This document shows positions 1 through 6,528 of a DNA stretch of 15,012 nucleotides, one piece after another. A model generated the notes under the pieces. That model searched no databases. It was given only the letters and a program-made list of their open reading frames with translations, and had not been told where the DNA came from. Source of the stretch: CAZYBG01 sp964645155 (GTDB lineage Bacteria; Pseudomonadota; Alphaproteobacteria; Rhodobacterales; Rhodobacteraceae); the NCBI GenBank assembly GCA_964645155.1, contig CAZYBG010000078.1, forward strand, positions 1 through 15,012. The letters run 5' to 3'. How positions within the stretch are numbered: the stretch's first letter is position 1; each line of letters opens with the position of its first letter. A program made the translations under genes and the position numbers.

Positions 1-570
1 CGCGGCGGCCAGCGCCCAGTCCGCCAGCCGGTCGCTGCCGGGCCAGGTCTCCGGCGCGGCGATCCGGCCCGGCGCGGGCAGCGGCGCGCCCGGGTCGCGG
101 CCGCGGACGGCGTTCCAGAACGGCGTGTAGACCCTGTAGCAGCCGCCCTGCCCCGTCGCCACCGTCCAGGGCTCGAACAGGACATGGCCGGGAAAGCTCC
201 GCGCCTCGATGCCGTCGGTCTTCAGGCCGGCCTTCACCCGTTCGTCGCGGCCGCGGGCATCGGCGTGATAGAGCCGCGTCCACCAGACCGCGCCGGCGCC
301 GGTCTCGCGCACCAGCGCGCGCAGCGCGGCCAGCGCCTCGCCCCGGCGCAGGGTCAGCTGCAGGCCGACGGCGCCGAGACGCTGCGCGAAATGCCCGACG
401 CCGAGCCCCAGCCGCCATCTCGGCGCCGCGCCCTCGGCCTCGACCACCTCGTCGAGCAGGAAGACCGGGATGACCGGGCGCCCGGTCGCGGCCGCCGCCG
501 CGAGCGCGGGGTGATCGGCAAGGCGCAGGTCGCGCCGGAACCACAATATGATCGGTGAGGTCTCGCCCAT
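1..570 (-). CDS. phr: Deoxyribodipyrimidine photolyase, N-terminal 190 residues (3' end outside window)
   Basis: Photolyases of the cryptochrome/photolyase family use blue light and FADH- to split cyclobutane pyrimidine dimers in DNA; the N-terminal Rossmann-like domain holds the antenna cofactor. I translated this gene directly from the minus strand. It starts ILWFRRDLRLADHPAL (residues 7-22), the hallmark opening of the family, followed by VIPVFLLD (33-40) and the interdomain YRVYTPFW (145-152), which matches the usual Y-x-V-(F/Y)-T-P-F element. The ATG at 570-568 is chosen because the LWFRRDLR motif normally begins within the first dozen residues. Only the antenna domain and linker are visible; the FAD-binding helical domain would lie to the left of position 1, so CPD versus other subclasses cannot be settled. 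The frame is open to the window edge with no break. It begins 32 nt after the aminotransferase stop, so co-transcription is possible. Confidence 0.93.
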   Translation of the reverse strand, partial: MGETSPIILWFRRDLRLADHPALAAAAATGRPVIPVFLLDEVVEAEGAAPRWRLGLGVGHFAQRLGAVGLQLTLRRGEALAALRALVRETGAGAVWWTRLYHADARGRDERVKAGLKTDGIEARSFPGHVLFEPWTVATGQGGCYRVYTPFWNAVRGRDPGAPLPAPGRIAAPETWPGSDRLADWALAAA

Positions 571-583
571 GCCCGGCCCTGCG

Positions 584-602
584 CGGCGGGCCGGTCCCGC
601 CG
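584..602 (-). other. Perfect 7-bp GC hairpin directly after the aminotransferase stop codon
   Basis: Plus-strand CGGCGGG (584-590) and CCCGCCG (596-602) are exact inverted repeats around a 5-nt loop. On the transcribed strand the stem begins at the base right after the TAA of the upstream gene and ends 13 nt before the photolyase ATG. No T-run follows, so it does not look like a standard intrinsic terminator. It may be a partial attenuator, an mRNA 3'-end structure, or chance in GC-rich DNA. Confidence 0.35.
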
Positions 603-1832
603 TTACAGCACGTGATCTAGCGCCCGGATCAGCCGGTCAACCTCGCCGTCCGAGGTGTAGTGCAGGAACGACAGCCTCAGCACGCCGCGCCCCGGATCGA
701 CCCCCATCGCCTCGAGCGGGCGGACGGCGTAGAAGTCGCCGCCGCCGGCCATGATGCCGTGCGGCGCGAGCGCCGCGGCGGCCTCGGCGCCCGGCCGGTC
801 GAGCGCCAGCGCCACGGTCGGCGCACGGCCGCGGGCGGTGCGCGGGCCGATCAGGCGGACATCGTTGCGCCCGGCCAGATAGTCCATCAGCGGGACGAGC
901 AGCGCCTCTTCCCGCGCACGCATCATCTCGTGCACGACCTCGGCCCGGCCGGCCTGGTCGCGGCCGGCGCGCTGGTGGTGGGCGTAGAGCGCGTCGACAT
1001 AGTCGGCGATGCCGCCCGCGGCGGCGATCTGGGCGTGGTCGGGGCCGGCGGGCGTGAAGCGCTTCCACAGGCTCGCGGCGTTGAAATAGTGCCCCTGGTT
1101 CGGCAGGTGGTCGCCGATCCGGTGGCGGATCACCATGATCCCCTGATGCGGGCCGTAGGTCTTGTAGGCCGAGAACAGGTAGATGTCGGCGCCGAGGCGG
1201 CCGACATTCGGCAGCCCGTGCGGCGCGTAGCTGACGCCGTCGACGCAGACGAAGGCGCCCGCGGCATGGGCCATCCGGGTGATCCGCGCGACATCGTTGA
1301 TCTCGCCCACCACGTTCGAGCAGTGGGGAAAGCAGACGAGGCGCACCTTCCCGTCGAGCAGCGGCGCGAGGTCCGCGGGGTCGAGATGGCCGGTGTCGCG
1401 GTCGATCTTCCAGACGCGGACCTCGACCCCCTCCTCGGCCAGCCGGCGCCACGGCCCGGTATTCGCCTCGTGGTCCTGGTCGGTGACGACGATCGCGGCC
1501 GGCTTGCCCTTCAGCCAGAGCCGGAAGGCATTGGCCAGGACATAGGTGTTGGCGGTGGTCGACGGGCCGAAGCTCAGCTCCTCGTCCGAGACACCGAGGA
1601 TGCGGGCGAGGCGCGAACGCGCCTGGTCCATCTCGGCGCCGCCGGCCTGGCTTGCGCCATAGGGTCCGTAGGGCTGGACCTTGCGCTCCTTGTAGAAGCG
1701 GTGGAGCCGCCAGATCACGTAGCGGCAGGCATAGGAGCCGCCGGCATTCTCGAAGAACGCCTGGTCGCGCAGCGAGGGCTCCTGAAAGGCCGGGAACTGG
1801 GCTCGCACGAAGTCGATGTCGAGATCGGGCAT
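603..1832 (-). CDS. PLP-dependent class V aminotransferase-fold protein (cysteine desulfurase-like, VC1184-type)
   Basis: A 409-residue fold-type I PLP enzyme resembling the cysteine desulfurase/SelA-like class V group, specifically the VC1184-type subfamily (TIGR01976-like by my recognition). Visible signatures are FFENAGGSY (27-34), SFGPSTTANTY (87-97) for the phosphate region, TDQDHEAN (117-124) with the cofactor-stacking His121, VCVDGVSYAPH (195-205) with Asp198 pairing the pyridine nitrogen, and FSAYKTYGPHQG (220-231) with Lys224 as the Schiff-base lysine. The reaction is not settled: I see no clear Cys-containing active-site loop of the IscS/SufS kind, so desulfurase activity should not be assumed. 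Three in-frame starts exist: GTG at 1880, ATG at 1844 and ATG at 1832. I prefer 1832 because homologues as I remember them begin close to DIDFVRAQFPAF; none of the three has a clear Shine-Dalgarno. It is 102 nt downstream of trmJ. Confidence 0.9.
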   Translation of the reverse strand: MPDLDIDFVRAQFPAFQEPSLRDQAFFENAGGSYACRYVIWRLHRFYKERKVQPYGPYGASQAGGAEMDQARSRLARILGVSDEELSFGPSTTANTYVLANAFRLWLKGKPAAIVVTDQDHEANTGPWRRLAEEGVEVRVWKIDRDTGHLDPADLAPLLDGKVRLVCFPHCSNVVGEINDVARITRMAHAAGAFVCVDGVSYAPHGLPNVGRLGADIYLFSAYKTYGPHQGIMVIRHRIGDHLPNQGHYFNAASLWKRFTPAGPDHAQIAAAGGIADYVDALYAHHQRAGRDQAGRAEVVHEMMRAREEALLVPLMDYLAGRNDVRLIGPRTARGRAPTVALALDRPGAEAAAALAPHGIMAGGGDFYAVRPLEAMGVDPGRGVLRLSFLHYTSDGEVDRLIRALDHVL

Positions 1833-1934
1833 GGTGCGCACCATGCCCGACACAGCCGGCACGTCAACGGCCAGTTGCACGGATTTCGGGCAGAGGCGGG
1901 AGCGTGGAGCCTTTGCCGCAGTCGCGCCGCCGGG

Positions 1935-2666
1935 CTAGCCGTCCCGGTGGCGGACCAGCTGGCGGAGCGCGCCGTGCAGCGTCTGGACGTCGGCGCGGGT
2001 CAGCGGCAGGCGGAACCACAGGTTGCGCAGCGTCAGCTTCATGCCTTCCGCCCTGGTGGGCGGGAAGAAGTAGCCGGCGGCCTCCAGCCGCGCCTCCCAG
2101 TGCGCCGCGAGCACCTCGACCTCGTGGCGGGCCGCAGGCTCGATCGCGGGCAGGTCGGGCGCGTCGCCCTGACGCCGCCATTCATAGGCCAGAAGCAGCG
2201 CGCACTGCGCGAGGTTGAGCGAGGGAAAGCCGGGGTTCACCGGGACTGTGACGATGGCATTGGCATGCACGAGGTCCTCGTTCTCGAGCCCAGCGCGCTC
2301 GGGCCCGAACAGCACGCCGATCCGCTGGCCGGCGGCGGCGCGCCCGCGCGCCTCGGCCATCGCCGCCTCGGGGTCGAGCACCTCCTTCGTCAGGCCGCGC
2401 GGGCGGGCGGTGGTCGCGTAGACGCGGTGGCAGTCGGCCACCGCCTCGGCGACGGTGCCGAAATGGCCCGCGTCATCGAGCAGCCGGCCGGCGCCCGAGG
2501 CCATGGCGACGGCCTTCGGCGAGGGCCAGCCGTCGCGCGGCGCGACGACGCGCAGCCGGTCGAGCCCGAAGTTCAGCATGCCCCGCGCCGCGGCGCCGAT
2601 GTTCTCAGGCATCTGCGGGCGGACCAGGATGAAGACGGGGGGCACGGGCGGCGGCGCGTCGGTCAT
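1935..2666 (-). CDS. trmJ: tRNA (cytidine/uridine-2'-O-)-methyltransferase, TrmJ/TrmH SPOUT family
   Basis: A 243-residue SPOUT (trefoil-knot) methyltransferase. TrmJ uses S-adenosylmethionine to 2'-O-methylate position 32 of some tRNAs in the cytoplasm. The three SpoU motifs are present in order: PENIGAAAR (20-28, Asn22 and the catalytic Arg28), LFGPERAGL (119-127) and PSLNLAQCALLLAYE (148-162). A C-terminal extension (from about 175) with predicted helices fits the TrmJ-type dimer better than short TrmL proteins (about 155 residues). The ATG at 2666 is preferred over an in-frame start at 2726, because only the shorter form begins just before VFILVRPQMPENIG and the extra 20 residues would cover the intergenic DNA. 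It lies 78 nt after lpxB, so it may be read from the envelope operon; no promoter is clear. The exact target (Cm32/Um32) is inferred from family membership. Confidence 0.92.
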   Translation of the reverse strand: MTDAPPPVPPVFILVRPQMPENIGAAARGMLNFGLDRLRVVAPRDGWPSPKAVAMASGAGRLLDDAGHFGTVAEAVADCHRVYATTARPRGLTKEVLDPEAAMAEARGRAAAGQRIGVLFGPERAGLENEDLVHANAIVTVPVNPGFPSLNLAQCALLLAYEWRRQGDAPDLPAIEPAARHEVEVLAAHWEARLEAAGYFFPPTRAEGMKLTLRNLWFRLPLTRADVQTLHGALRQLVRHRDG

Positions 2667-2744
2667 GCCGGCGGCCTTAGCCGGGCGGACGGCGCCGCGC
2701 AAGCCGGCAGGCTGGCAGGCAGGCACGCGGCGGGCGGACGTGCC

Positions 2745-3920
2745 CTACGCCGCCCGGTTGAGCGCCCCCAGCACCGACCGTGCCGCGCGAAGGCCCGGCG
2801 CCTCGCCGCCCCGGCCGAGCCGGTCCATGGTGAGATCGAGCGCCGCGATCTGCTCGGCCCGCGCGCCGGGCTCGCGCACCAGCCGCAGCAGCGCCGCGGC
2901 CATCGGCCCGGGCTGGCAGGCGGGACCGAGGAATTCGGGCACCACGCGGGTCTCGGAGACGAGGTTGACAAGCGTCACCGTGTCGATCAGCGCGGCCCGC
3001 CGCATGATCCACCAGGTCAGCCGCGCCATGTCGTAGCCGACCACCATCGGGACGCCGGCCGCCGCCAGTTCCAGCGACACCGTGCCCGAGGCGGCGAGCG
3101 CCACGTCGGCCGCGGCGAAGGCGGCGCGCTTCTCGGCCGCCGGGGCCACGCGCGCGTCAAGCACGATGGCGCCGCCCGGCCAGCCACCGGCCATCTGGCG
3201 CACCCGGTCGGCCAGATGCGCCACCGCCGGCACCGCCACGCGCGCCCCGGGCAACTCGGCGGTGACCTGGCGCAGCGTCTCGCCGAACAGCGGGCCGATG
3301 CGCGCCACCTCGCTGCCGCGCGATCCCGGCAGGACGAGGATCAGCGGCACGCCCGCCGCGACCCCGTGCGCGGCGCGGAACGCCGCCGCCTCGGCCGGCG
3401 TCGCCTGCGGCTCGGCGACCACCGGGTGGCCGACGAAGTCGCAGGTCATGCCCGCCGCCGCCATGTAGGGCGGCTCGAACGGCAGGAGCGCGAGGACATG
3501 GTCGATGACCTTCGCCATCTTCGCCGCCCGGCCCGGCCGCCAGGCCCAGACCGAGGGCGCGACATAGTGCACGGTGCGCAGCCCCGGTTCCGCACGCCGC
3601 GCCAGGGCGGCGAGGCGCAGCGCGAAATCAGGGCTGTCGATCGTGAGGAGCGCATCCGGCCGCATCGCCGCCACGGCGGCCGCGGCCTCGTGCAGGCGGC
3701 GGCGCAGCGCGGGGTAGCGCGGCAGCACCTCGGCCAGCCCCATGACCGAAAGCTCCTCCATCGGAAACAGGCTCCGCAGCCCCGCCTCGGCCATCGCCGG
3801 GCCGCCGATACCCTGCAGCCCGATCCCCGGCGCCAGGTGCTGCAGCCCGGCCATCAGCGCGGCGCCGAGGCGATCGCCCGAAGGCTCGCCCGCGAGAAGG
3901 AAGAGGCGGGGCGTCACCAT
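2745..3920 (-). CDS. lpxB: Lipid-A-disaccharide synthase
   Basis: LpxB is a GT19 glycosyltransferase that joins UDP-2,3-diacylglucosamine to lipid X, giving the tetraacyl disaccharide-1-phosphate of lipid A at the inner face of the cytoplasmic membrane. The protein has 391 residues, close to the E. coli 382. Visible motifs are LAGEPSGD (9-16), TIDSPDF (93-99) with Asp98 at the position of the essential E. coli Asp98, HYVAPSVWAW (118-127), FVGHP (162-166) and LPGSRGSEV (197-205) at the start of the second Rossmann domain. The ATG at 3920 directly abuts the TAG of the preceding lipoprotein gene. The nearest purine-rich stretch (GGGGAG) is about 17-20 nt upstream, longer than ideal, so translational coupling is likely. 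An in-frame GTG is the next codon. In related genomes lpxB usually follows lpxI directly; here a small gene intervenes. Confidence 0.97.
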   Translation of the reverse strand: MVTPRLFLLAGEPSGDRLGAALMAGLQHLAPGIGLQGIGGPAMAEAGLRSLFPMEELSVMGLAEVLPRYPALRRRLHEAAAAVAAMRPDALLTIDSPDFALRLAALARRAEPGLRTVHYVAPSVWAWRPGRAAKMAKVIDHVLALLPFEPPYMAAAGMTCDFVGHPVVAEPQATPAEAAAFRAAHGVAAGVPLILVLPGSRGSEVARIGPLFGETLRQVTAELPGARVAVPAVAHLADRVRQMAGGWPGGAIVLDARVAPAAEKRAAFAAADVALAASGTVSLELAAAGVPMVVGYDMARLTWWIMRRAALIDTVTLVNLVSETRVVPEFLGPACQPGPMAAALLRLVREPGARAEQIAALDLTMDRLGRGGEAPGLRAARSVLGALNRAA

Positions 3921-4268
3921 CTAGGAGATGGGCGCGCTCCCCGCCCAGGCAAGCGTGTTGATGAACTGCCGGCACGTCTCGGCGGGCCCCACGAGGAATA
4001 CCCCGTTGGCATACTGCGACTGGACGAGGTCTCTGGCCGTTGCAAGATCAGCCTCCGTTGCTCCGAGTGCCTGGGCCTGCTGCCAGTTGCGGGCGGCGTC
4101 CGCCCTCATCTCGGCGACCGAACCGTAGCCGCCGTAGCTCGGGCATTGCCGCGCCGCGATCTCGGCCCCGGCGACCCGGTTGAGATGCTTCTGAACCGGC
4201 GTCTGTTCGGGAACGGGTGCGCAGGCCGCAAGGTACACGGGCACCAGGACAAGGGTCACGTACTTCAT
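3921..4268 (-). CDS. Small predicted lipoprotein of unknown function between lpxI and lpxB
   Basis: I do not recognise this 115-residue protein with confidence. It opens with a short lipoprotein signal: MKYVTLVLVPVYLAAC, with a hydrophobic stretch at 4-15 and lipobox LAAC (13-16), so Cys16 should be acylated and the protein anchored in the envelope. The rest is mostly polar and helix-prone (from about 32 to 88), with two more cysteines in ARQCPSYGGY and AETCRQF that could form a disulfide in the periplasm. This pattern (N-terminal Cys, alanine-rich helices, a late GV...xxC) is loosely like the small DUF5333 proteins of Rhodobacterales, but that is only an impression. The ATG at 4268 is chosen over a longer frame (4436) because it gives the lipobox and has GGAGAG at 4283-4278, 9 nt upstream. 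GC is about 67% by my count, lower than its neighbours. It ends at TAG with the lpxB ATG immediately next. Confidence 0.78.
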   Translation of the reverse strand: MKYVTLVLVPVYLAACAPVPEQTPVQKHLNRVAGAEIAARQCPSYGGYGSVAEMRADAARNWQQAQALGATEADLATARDLVQSQYANGVFLVGPAETCRQFINTLAWAGSAPIS

Positions 4269-4277
4269 CGCTTCTCT

Positions 4278-4283
4278 CTCTCC
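4278..4283 (-). promoter_or_regulatory. Shine-Dalgarno GGAGAG that fixes the lipoprotein start
   Basis: GGAGAG on the minus strand, inside a GGAGAGAGAG purine run, sits 9 nt before the ATG at 4268. It is one of the better ribosome binding sites in the window and supports the short, lipobox-bearing form over the 171-residue reading that starts at 4436. Confidence 0.7.
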
Positions 4284-4315
4284 AGCATGCTCGACCGGGC
4301 GAATGGCCGAGCCGA

Positions 4316-4335
4316 GCGGCGATGCAGGTCGCCGC
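4316..4335 (-). other. Perfect 7-bp hairpin in the leader before the small lipoprotein gene
   Basis: Plus-strand GCGGCGA (4316-4322) and TCGCCGC (4329-4335) are exact inverted repeats with a 6-nt loop, about 47 nt upstream of the lipoprotein ATG. It lies in the 169-nt gap 4269-4437 that follows lpxI, the largest gene-free stretch here. No T-run follows it on the transcribed strand, so it is not a standard terminator. It could be an mRNA stability or processing element, or chance. I found no convincing sigma-70 or RpoH promoter in this gap. Confidence 0.35.
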
Positions 4336-4437
4336 CGGGCGAGATGAGGCGCGAATGTTGGAGGAATTGCGGACAGGATGCGGCCGCTTCGGGAATGTGG
4401 CGCGGATATCTTCAAGCACCGGGGGCGCCGTCGCAAC

Positions 4438-5241
4438 TCATTGCGCGAGCAGGAAGAGGCCCGCGGCCTCGGCCGCGGCGCAGGTTCCGGCGCGGTCGAT
4501 CAGCAGCACCTCGCCCGCCGCGATGGTGATGCCGGCCAGGCCGGCGGCCGCGGCGGCGCGGACCGTGCCGGGCCCGATCGCCGGCATGTCGACGCGCAGG
4601 TCCTGCCCCGGCTTCGGGCGCTTGACGAGGACGCCCCGCGCGCCCCGGCGGAGCCGCGGATCGGTCTCGGCCACCATGCGCAGCAGGAAGTCGGTGCCCT
4701 GGATCGTCTCGATCCCGAGGCAGAGGCCGCCCGCCACGACACAGGCCTGCCCGACATCGACCGGCCCGAGCGCGGCCAGGACCACCACGGCGCGGCGGAT
4801 GTCGTCGCGCGCCGCACGGTCGGGCGCGGGGCCGGCAAGCAGCCCCGGCCGGGCGGTGAGCTCGGGCACCAGTTCATGCGCGCCGGCCACCGCGAACCCC
4901 TCGGCCTCGAACGCGCCGACGATCACCCGCAGAAGCGCGTCGTCGCCCTCTTGCATCGCCGCGACGAGCCGCGGCGCAAGCTCGGCCATCTTCGGGTCGA
5001 AGGCGACCGGATCGAGCGCGGGGCGCGCCAGCGCACCGGCGAAGCACACCCTCTCGATCCCCTCGGCGCGCAGGTCGTCGTAGAGCCGGCCGATGCGCTC
5101 CAGGCTCGCCGCGATCTCGGGCGCGCCGGGGTTCTGCGCCTCGATCCCCTCGATCCGCACCAGCCAGGCGCCGTGATGCGCCCGGACGATCATGCCGGGC
5201 AGCGCGCCGTCGCCGGCGATGACGGCGAGCCCCCCGCTCAT
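4438..5241 (-). CDS. lpxI: UDP-2,3-diacylglucosamine pyrophosphatase LpxI
   Basis: LpxI hydrolyses UDP-2,3-diacylglucosamine to lipid X and UMP, the fourth step of lipid A synthesis. It replaces the unrelated LpxH in alphaproteobacteria and several other groups. The protein has 267 residues, close to the Caulobacter enzyme (about 280). It opens with LAVIAGDGALPG (5-16), the usual N-terminal signature. The C-terminal half holds IETIQGTDFLLR (177-188) and KPGQDLRVDMPAIGPGT (210-226). Asp218 in the VDMPAIG element probably corresponds to the catalytic Asp225 of the Caulobacter enzyme; I inferred this by eye, not from an alignment. The ATG at 5241 overlaps the lpxA stop in an ATGA arrangement, with no independent Shine-Dalgarno, which points to translational coupling with lpxA. 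The next gene starts 169 nt after its TGA. Confidence 0.95.
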   Translation of the reverse strand: MSGGLAVIAGDGALPGMIVRAHHGAWLVRIEGIEAQNPGAPEIAASLERIGRLYDDLRAEGIERVCFAGALARPALDPVAFDPKMAELAPRLVAAMQEGDDALLRVIVGAFEAEGFAVAGAHELVPELTARPGLLAGPAPDRAARDDIRRAVVVLAALGPVDVGQACVVAGGLCLGIETIQGTDFLLRMVAETDPRLRRGARGVLVKRPKPGQDLRVDMPAIGPGTVRAAAAAGLAGITIAAGEVLLIDRAGTCAAAEAAGLFLLAQ

Positions 5242-6035
5242 CGCGGCGTCAGGAACGAGCGGTCGCTTTCACCGAGGATGAAGGCGACGATCTCGCGGAC
5301 ATAGTCGCTGCGGGTTTCCTCGCCGAGGCGGCGGGCGCGGTCGAGGAACGCCCCCTCGCCCTGCGCGAGCATCTGGTAGGCGGCGCGCAGCGCGGTGATA
5401 TCCTCGCGCGCCACGCCCCGGCGCTTGAGGCCGACGAGGTTGAGGCCGTCGAGCTCGCCCCGCGGCGCCTGCACGAGGCCGTAGGGGATCACGTCGTTCG
5501 TGACCATGGTGACGGCGCCGACGATGGCGCCCTTGCCGATCCGGACCCACTGGTGCACGCCCGAAAGCCCGCCGATTATGACGTCGTCGCCGATCACGCA
5601 GTGGCCGGCGAGGGCGGCGCTGTTGACGAGGATCACCCTGTCGCCCACCCGGCAGTCATGCGCGACATGGGCGCCCGCCATGATGAGGCAGTCGTCGCCC
5701 ACCTGCGTCAGCCCGCCGCCCCCAGAGGTGCCGGTGTTCAGCGTCGCGCCTTCGCGGATCCGGCAGCGGGCGCCGACGACAAGGCGCGTCTCCTCGCCCT
5801 GGTACTTCAGGTCCTGCGGGATCTCGCCGACCGTGGCGAAGGAGAAGACGACCGTTCCCTCGCCCACCTCCGTCGCCCCGGTGACGACGGCGTGGGGCTT
5901 CAGCACCACCCCCGGGCCAAGCCGCACCTTCGGCCCGACATAGGCGAAGGCGCCGATCTCGCAGCCCGCGCCGATGACCGCGCCGTCCTCGACCACGGCC
6001 GAGGGATGGATGCGCGAGGCGGTGTCGGCGGGCAT
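5238..6035 (-). CDS. lpxA: UDP-N-acetylglucosamine O-acyltransferase LpxA
   Basis: LpxA transfers a 3-hydroxyacyl chain from acyl-ACP to the 3-OH of UDP-GlcNAc, the first step of lipid A synthesis, in the cytoplasm. The 265-residue length matches the family (262 in E. coli). Residues about 7-185 are hexapeptide repeats of the left-handed beta-helix (for example VVEDGAVIGAGCEIGAFAYV), followed by the helical C-terminus with LNLVGLKRRG. Conserved histidines are visible: His123 and the catalytic His126 in AHVAHDC, His145 in LAGHC and His161 in GVHQW, corresponding to E. coli His122, 125, 144 and 160. The E. coli TIHRGT element reads TLNTGT here (98-103). At the E. coli Gly173 acyl-ruler position I read Ala174. 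The ATG at 6035 is chosen because the longer frame upstream runs antiphase through fabZ. It follows fabZ by 8 nt and overlaps lpxI by 4. Confidence 0.97.
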   Translation of the reverse strand: MPADTASRIHPSAVVEDGAVIGAGCEIGAFAYVGPKVRLGPGVVLKPHAVVTGATEVGEGTVVFSFATVGEIPQDLKYQGEETRLVVGARCRIREGATLNTGTSGGGGLTQVGDDCLIMAGAHVAHDCRVGDRVILVNSAALAGHCVIGDDVIIGGLSGVHQWVRIGKGAIVGAVTMVTNDVIPYGLVQAPRGELDGLNLVGLKRRGVAREDITALRAAYQMLAQGEGAFLDRARRLGEETRSDYVREIVAFILGESDRSFLTPR

Positions 6036-6043
6036 CGGACGGC

Positions 6044-6514
6044 TCAGCCCTTGAGGTCCATCATCGCGGTGAACTCGGCCTCGGCCGCGACCTCCTCGCC
6101 GACCTTGCCGAGCCCGTGGAACTTCCAGACCCGGCCGCCGCCGCGTTTTACGGTCACGTGCAGCTCGAGCACGTCGCCCGGCACCACCTTGCGGCGGAAC
6201 CTGCAGTTGTCGATCGCCATGAAGTAGACGAGCAGGTCGCGGTCGACGGTGTCCATCGACAGACCGACGACGATCGCCGCGGTCTGCGCCATCGCCTCGA
6301 CGATGGTTACGCCCGGCATGATCGGCGCGGCCGGGAAATGGCCCTGGAAGTGCGGCTCGTTGAAGGTCACGTTCTTGATCCCGACGGCGCCGCCGTTGAC
6401 CCTGATGTCGCGGACCTTGTCGATCAGCAGGAACGGGTAGCGGTGCGGGATGATCCGCTGGATCAGGTGGATGTCGGCTTCCGTCGGGACGGACGGTTTG
6501 GACTGATCGTTCAT
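6044..6514 (-). CDS. fabZ: 3-hydroxyacyl-ACP dehydratase FabZ
   Basis: FabZ dehydrates (3R)-hydroxyacyl-ACP to trans-2-enoyl-ACP in fatty acid synthesis and so competes with LpxA and LpxD for 3-hydroxyacyl-ACP, which explains its place beside lpxA. The protein has 156 residues and a single hot-dog fold. The signature IIPHRYPFLLID (21-32) is followed by the catalytic region HFQGHFPAAPIMPGVTIVEA: His59 in GHFP and Glu73 in IVEA are 14 residues apart, as in Pseudomonas FabZ (His49/Glu63). The ATG at 6514 is chosen over an upstream in-frame ATG at 6562 because a GGAGG core (6525-6521) sits 6 nt before it and the protein then has normal length. It begins 97 nt after the skp-like gene. Confidence 0.96.
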   Translation of the reverse strand: MNDQSKPSVPTEADIHLIQRIIPHRYPFLLIDKVRDIRVNGGAVGIKNVTFNEPHFQGHFPAAPIMPGVTIVEAMAQTAAIVVGLSMDTVDRDLLVYFMAIDNCRFRRKVVPGDVLELHVTVKRGGGRVWKFHGLGKVGEEVAAEAEFTAMMDLKG

Positions 6515-6518
6515 CTTG

Positions 6519-6528
6519 CCCCTCCCCC
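6519..6528 (-). promoter_or_regulatory. Strong Shine-Dalgarno for fabZ
   Basis: The minus strand reads GGGGGAGGGG here, containing a GGAGG core 6 nt before the ATG at 6514. It is the strongest ribosome binding site in the window and decides between the two in-frame ATGs of fabZ (6514 rather than 6562). It fits fabZ being translated independently of the preceding gene. Confidence 0.7.

Noticed and set aside
1839..1867. TTGACG in the gap before the aminotransferase as a -35 element
   Set aside because: At 17 nt downstream the sequence is ATGGTG, which has no resemblance to a -10, and the hexamer lies in a possible N-terminal extension of the same gene.
2667..2744. Short repeats (GGCAGGCTGGCAGGCAGGCA) and a weak inverted repeat after lpxB, considered as a terminator
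   Set aside because: The stem is only about 4-6 bp with a mismatch and has no T-run; the repeat looks like simple GC-rich sequence.
4390..4416. CTTGAAG followed by CCACATTC, resembling a heat-shock (RpoH) promoter before the lipoprotein gene
   Set aside because: The spacing between the two parts is only about 9-10 nt, too short for either the E. coli or the alphaproteobacterial RpoH pattern.
660..4529. A very long plus-strand open frame of about 1,289 codons running antisense across the aminotransferase, trmJ, lpxB and the lipoprotein gene
   Set aside because: It spans four well-supported minus-strand genes and their gaps, its translation is rich in Arg, Gly, His and Ala with no recognisable domain, and long stop-free antisense frames are expected at this GC content.
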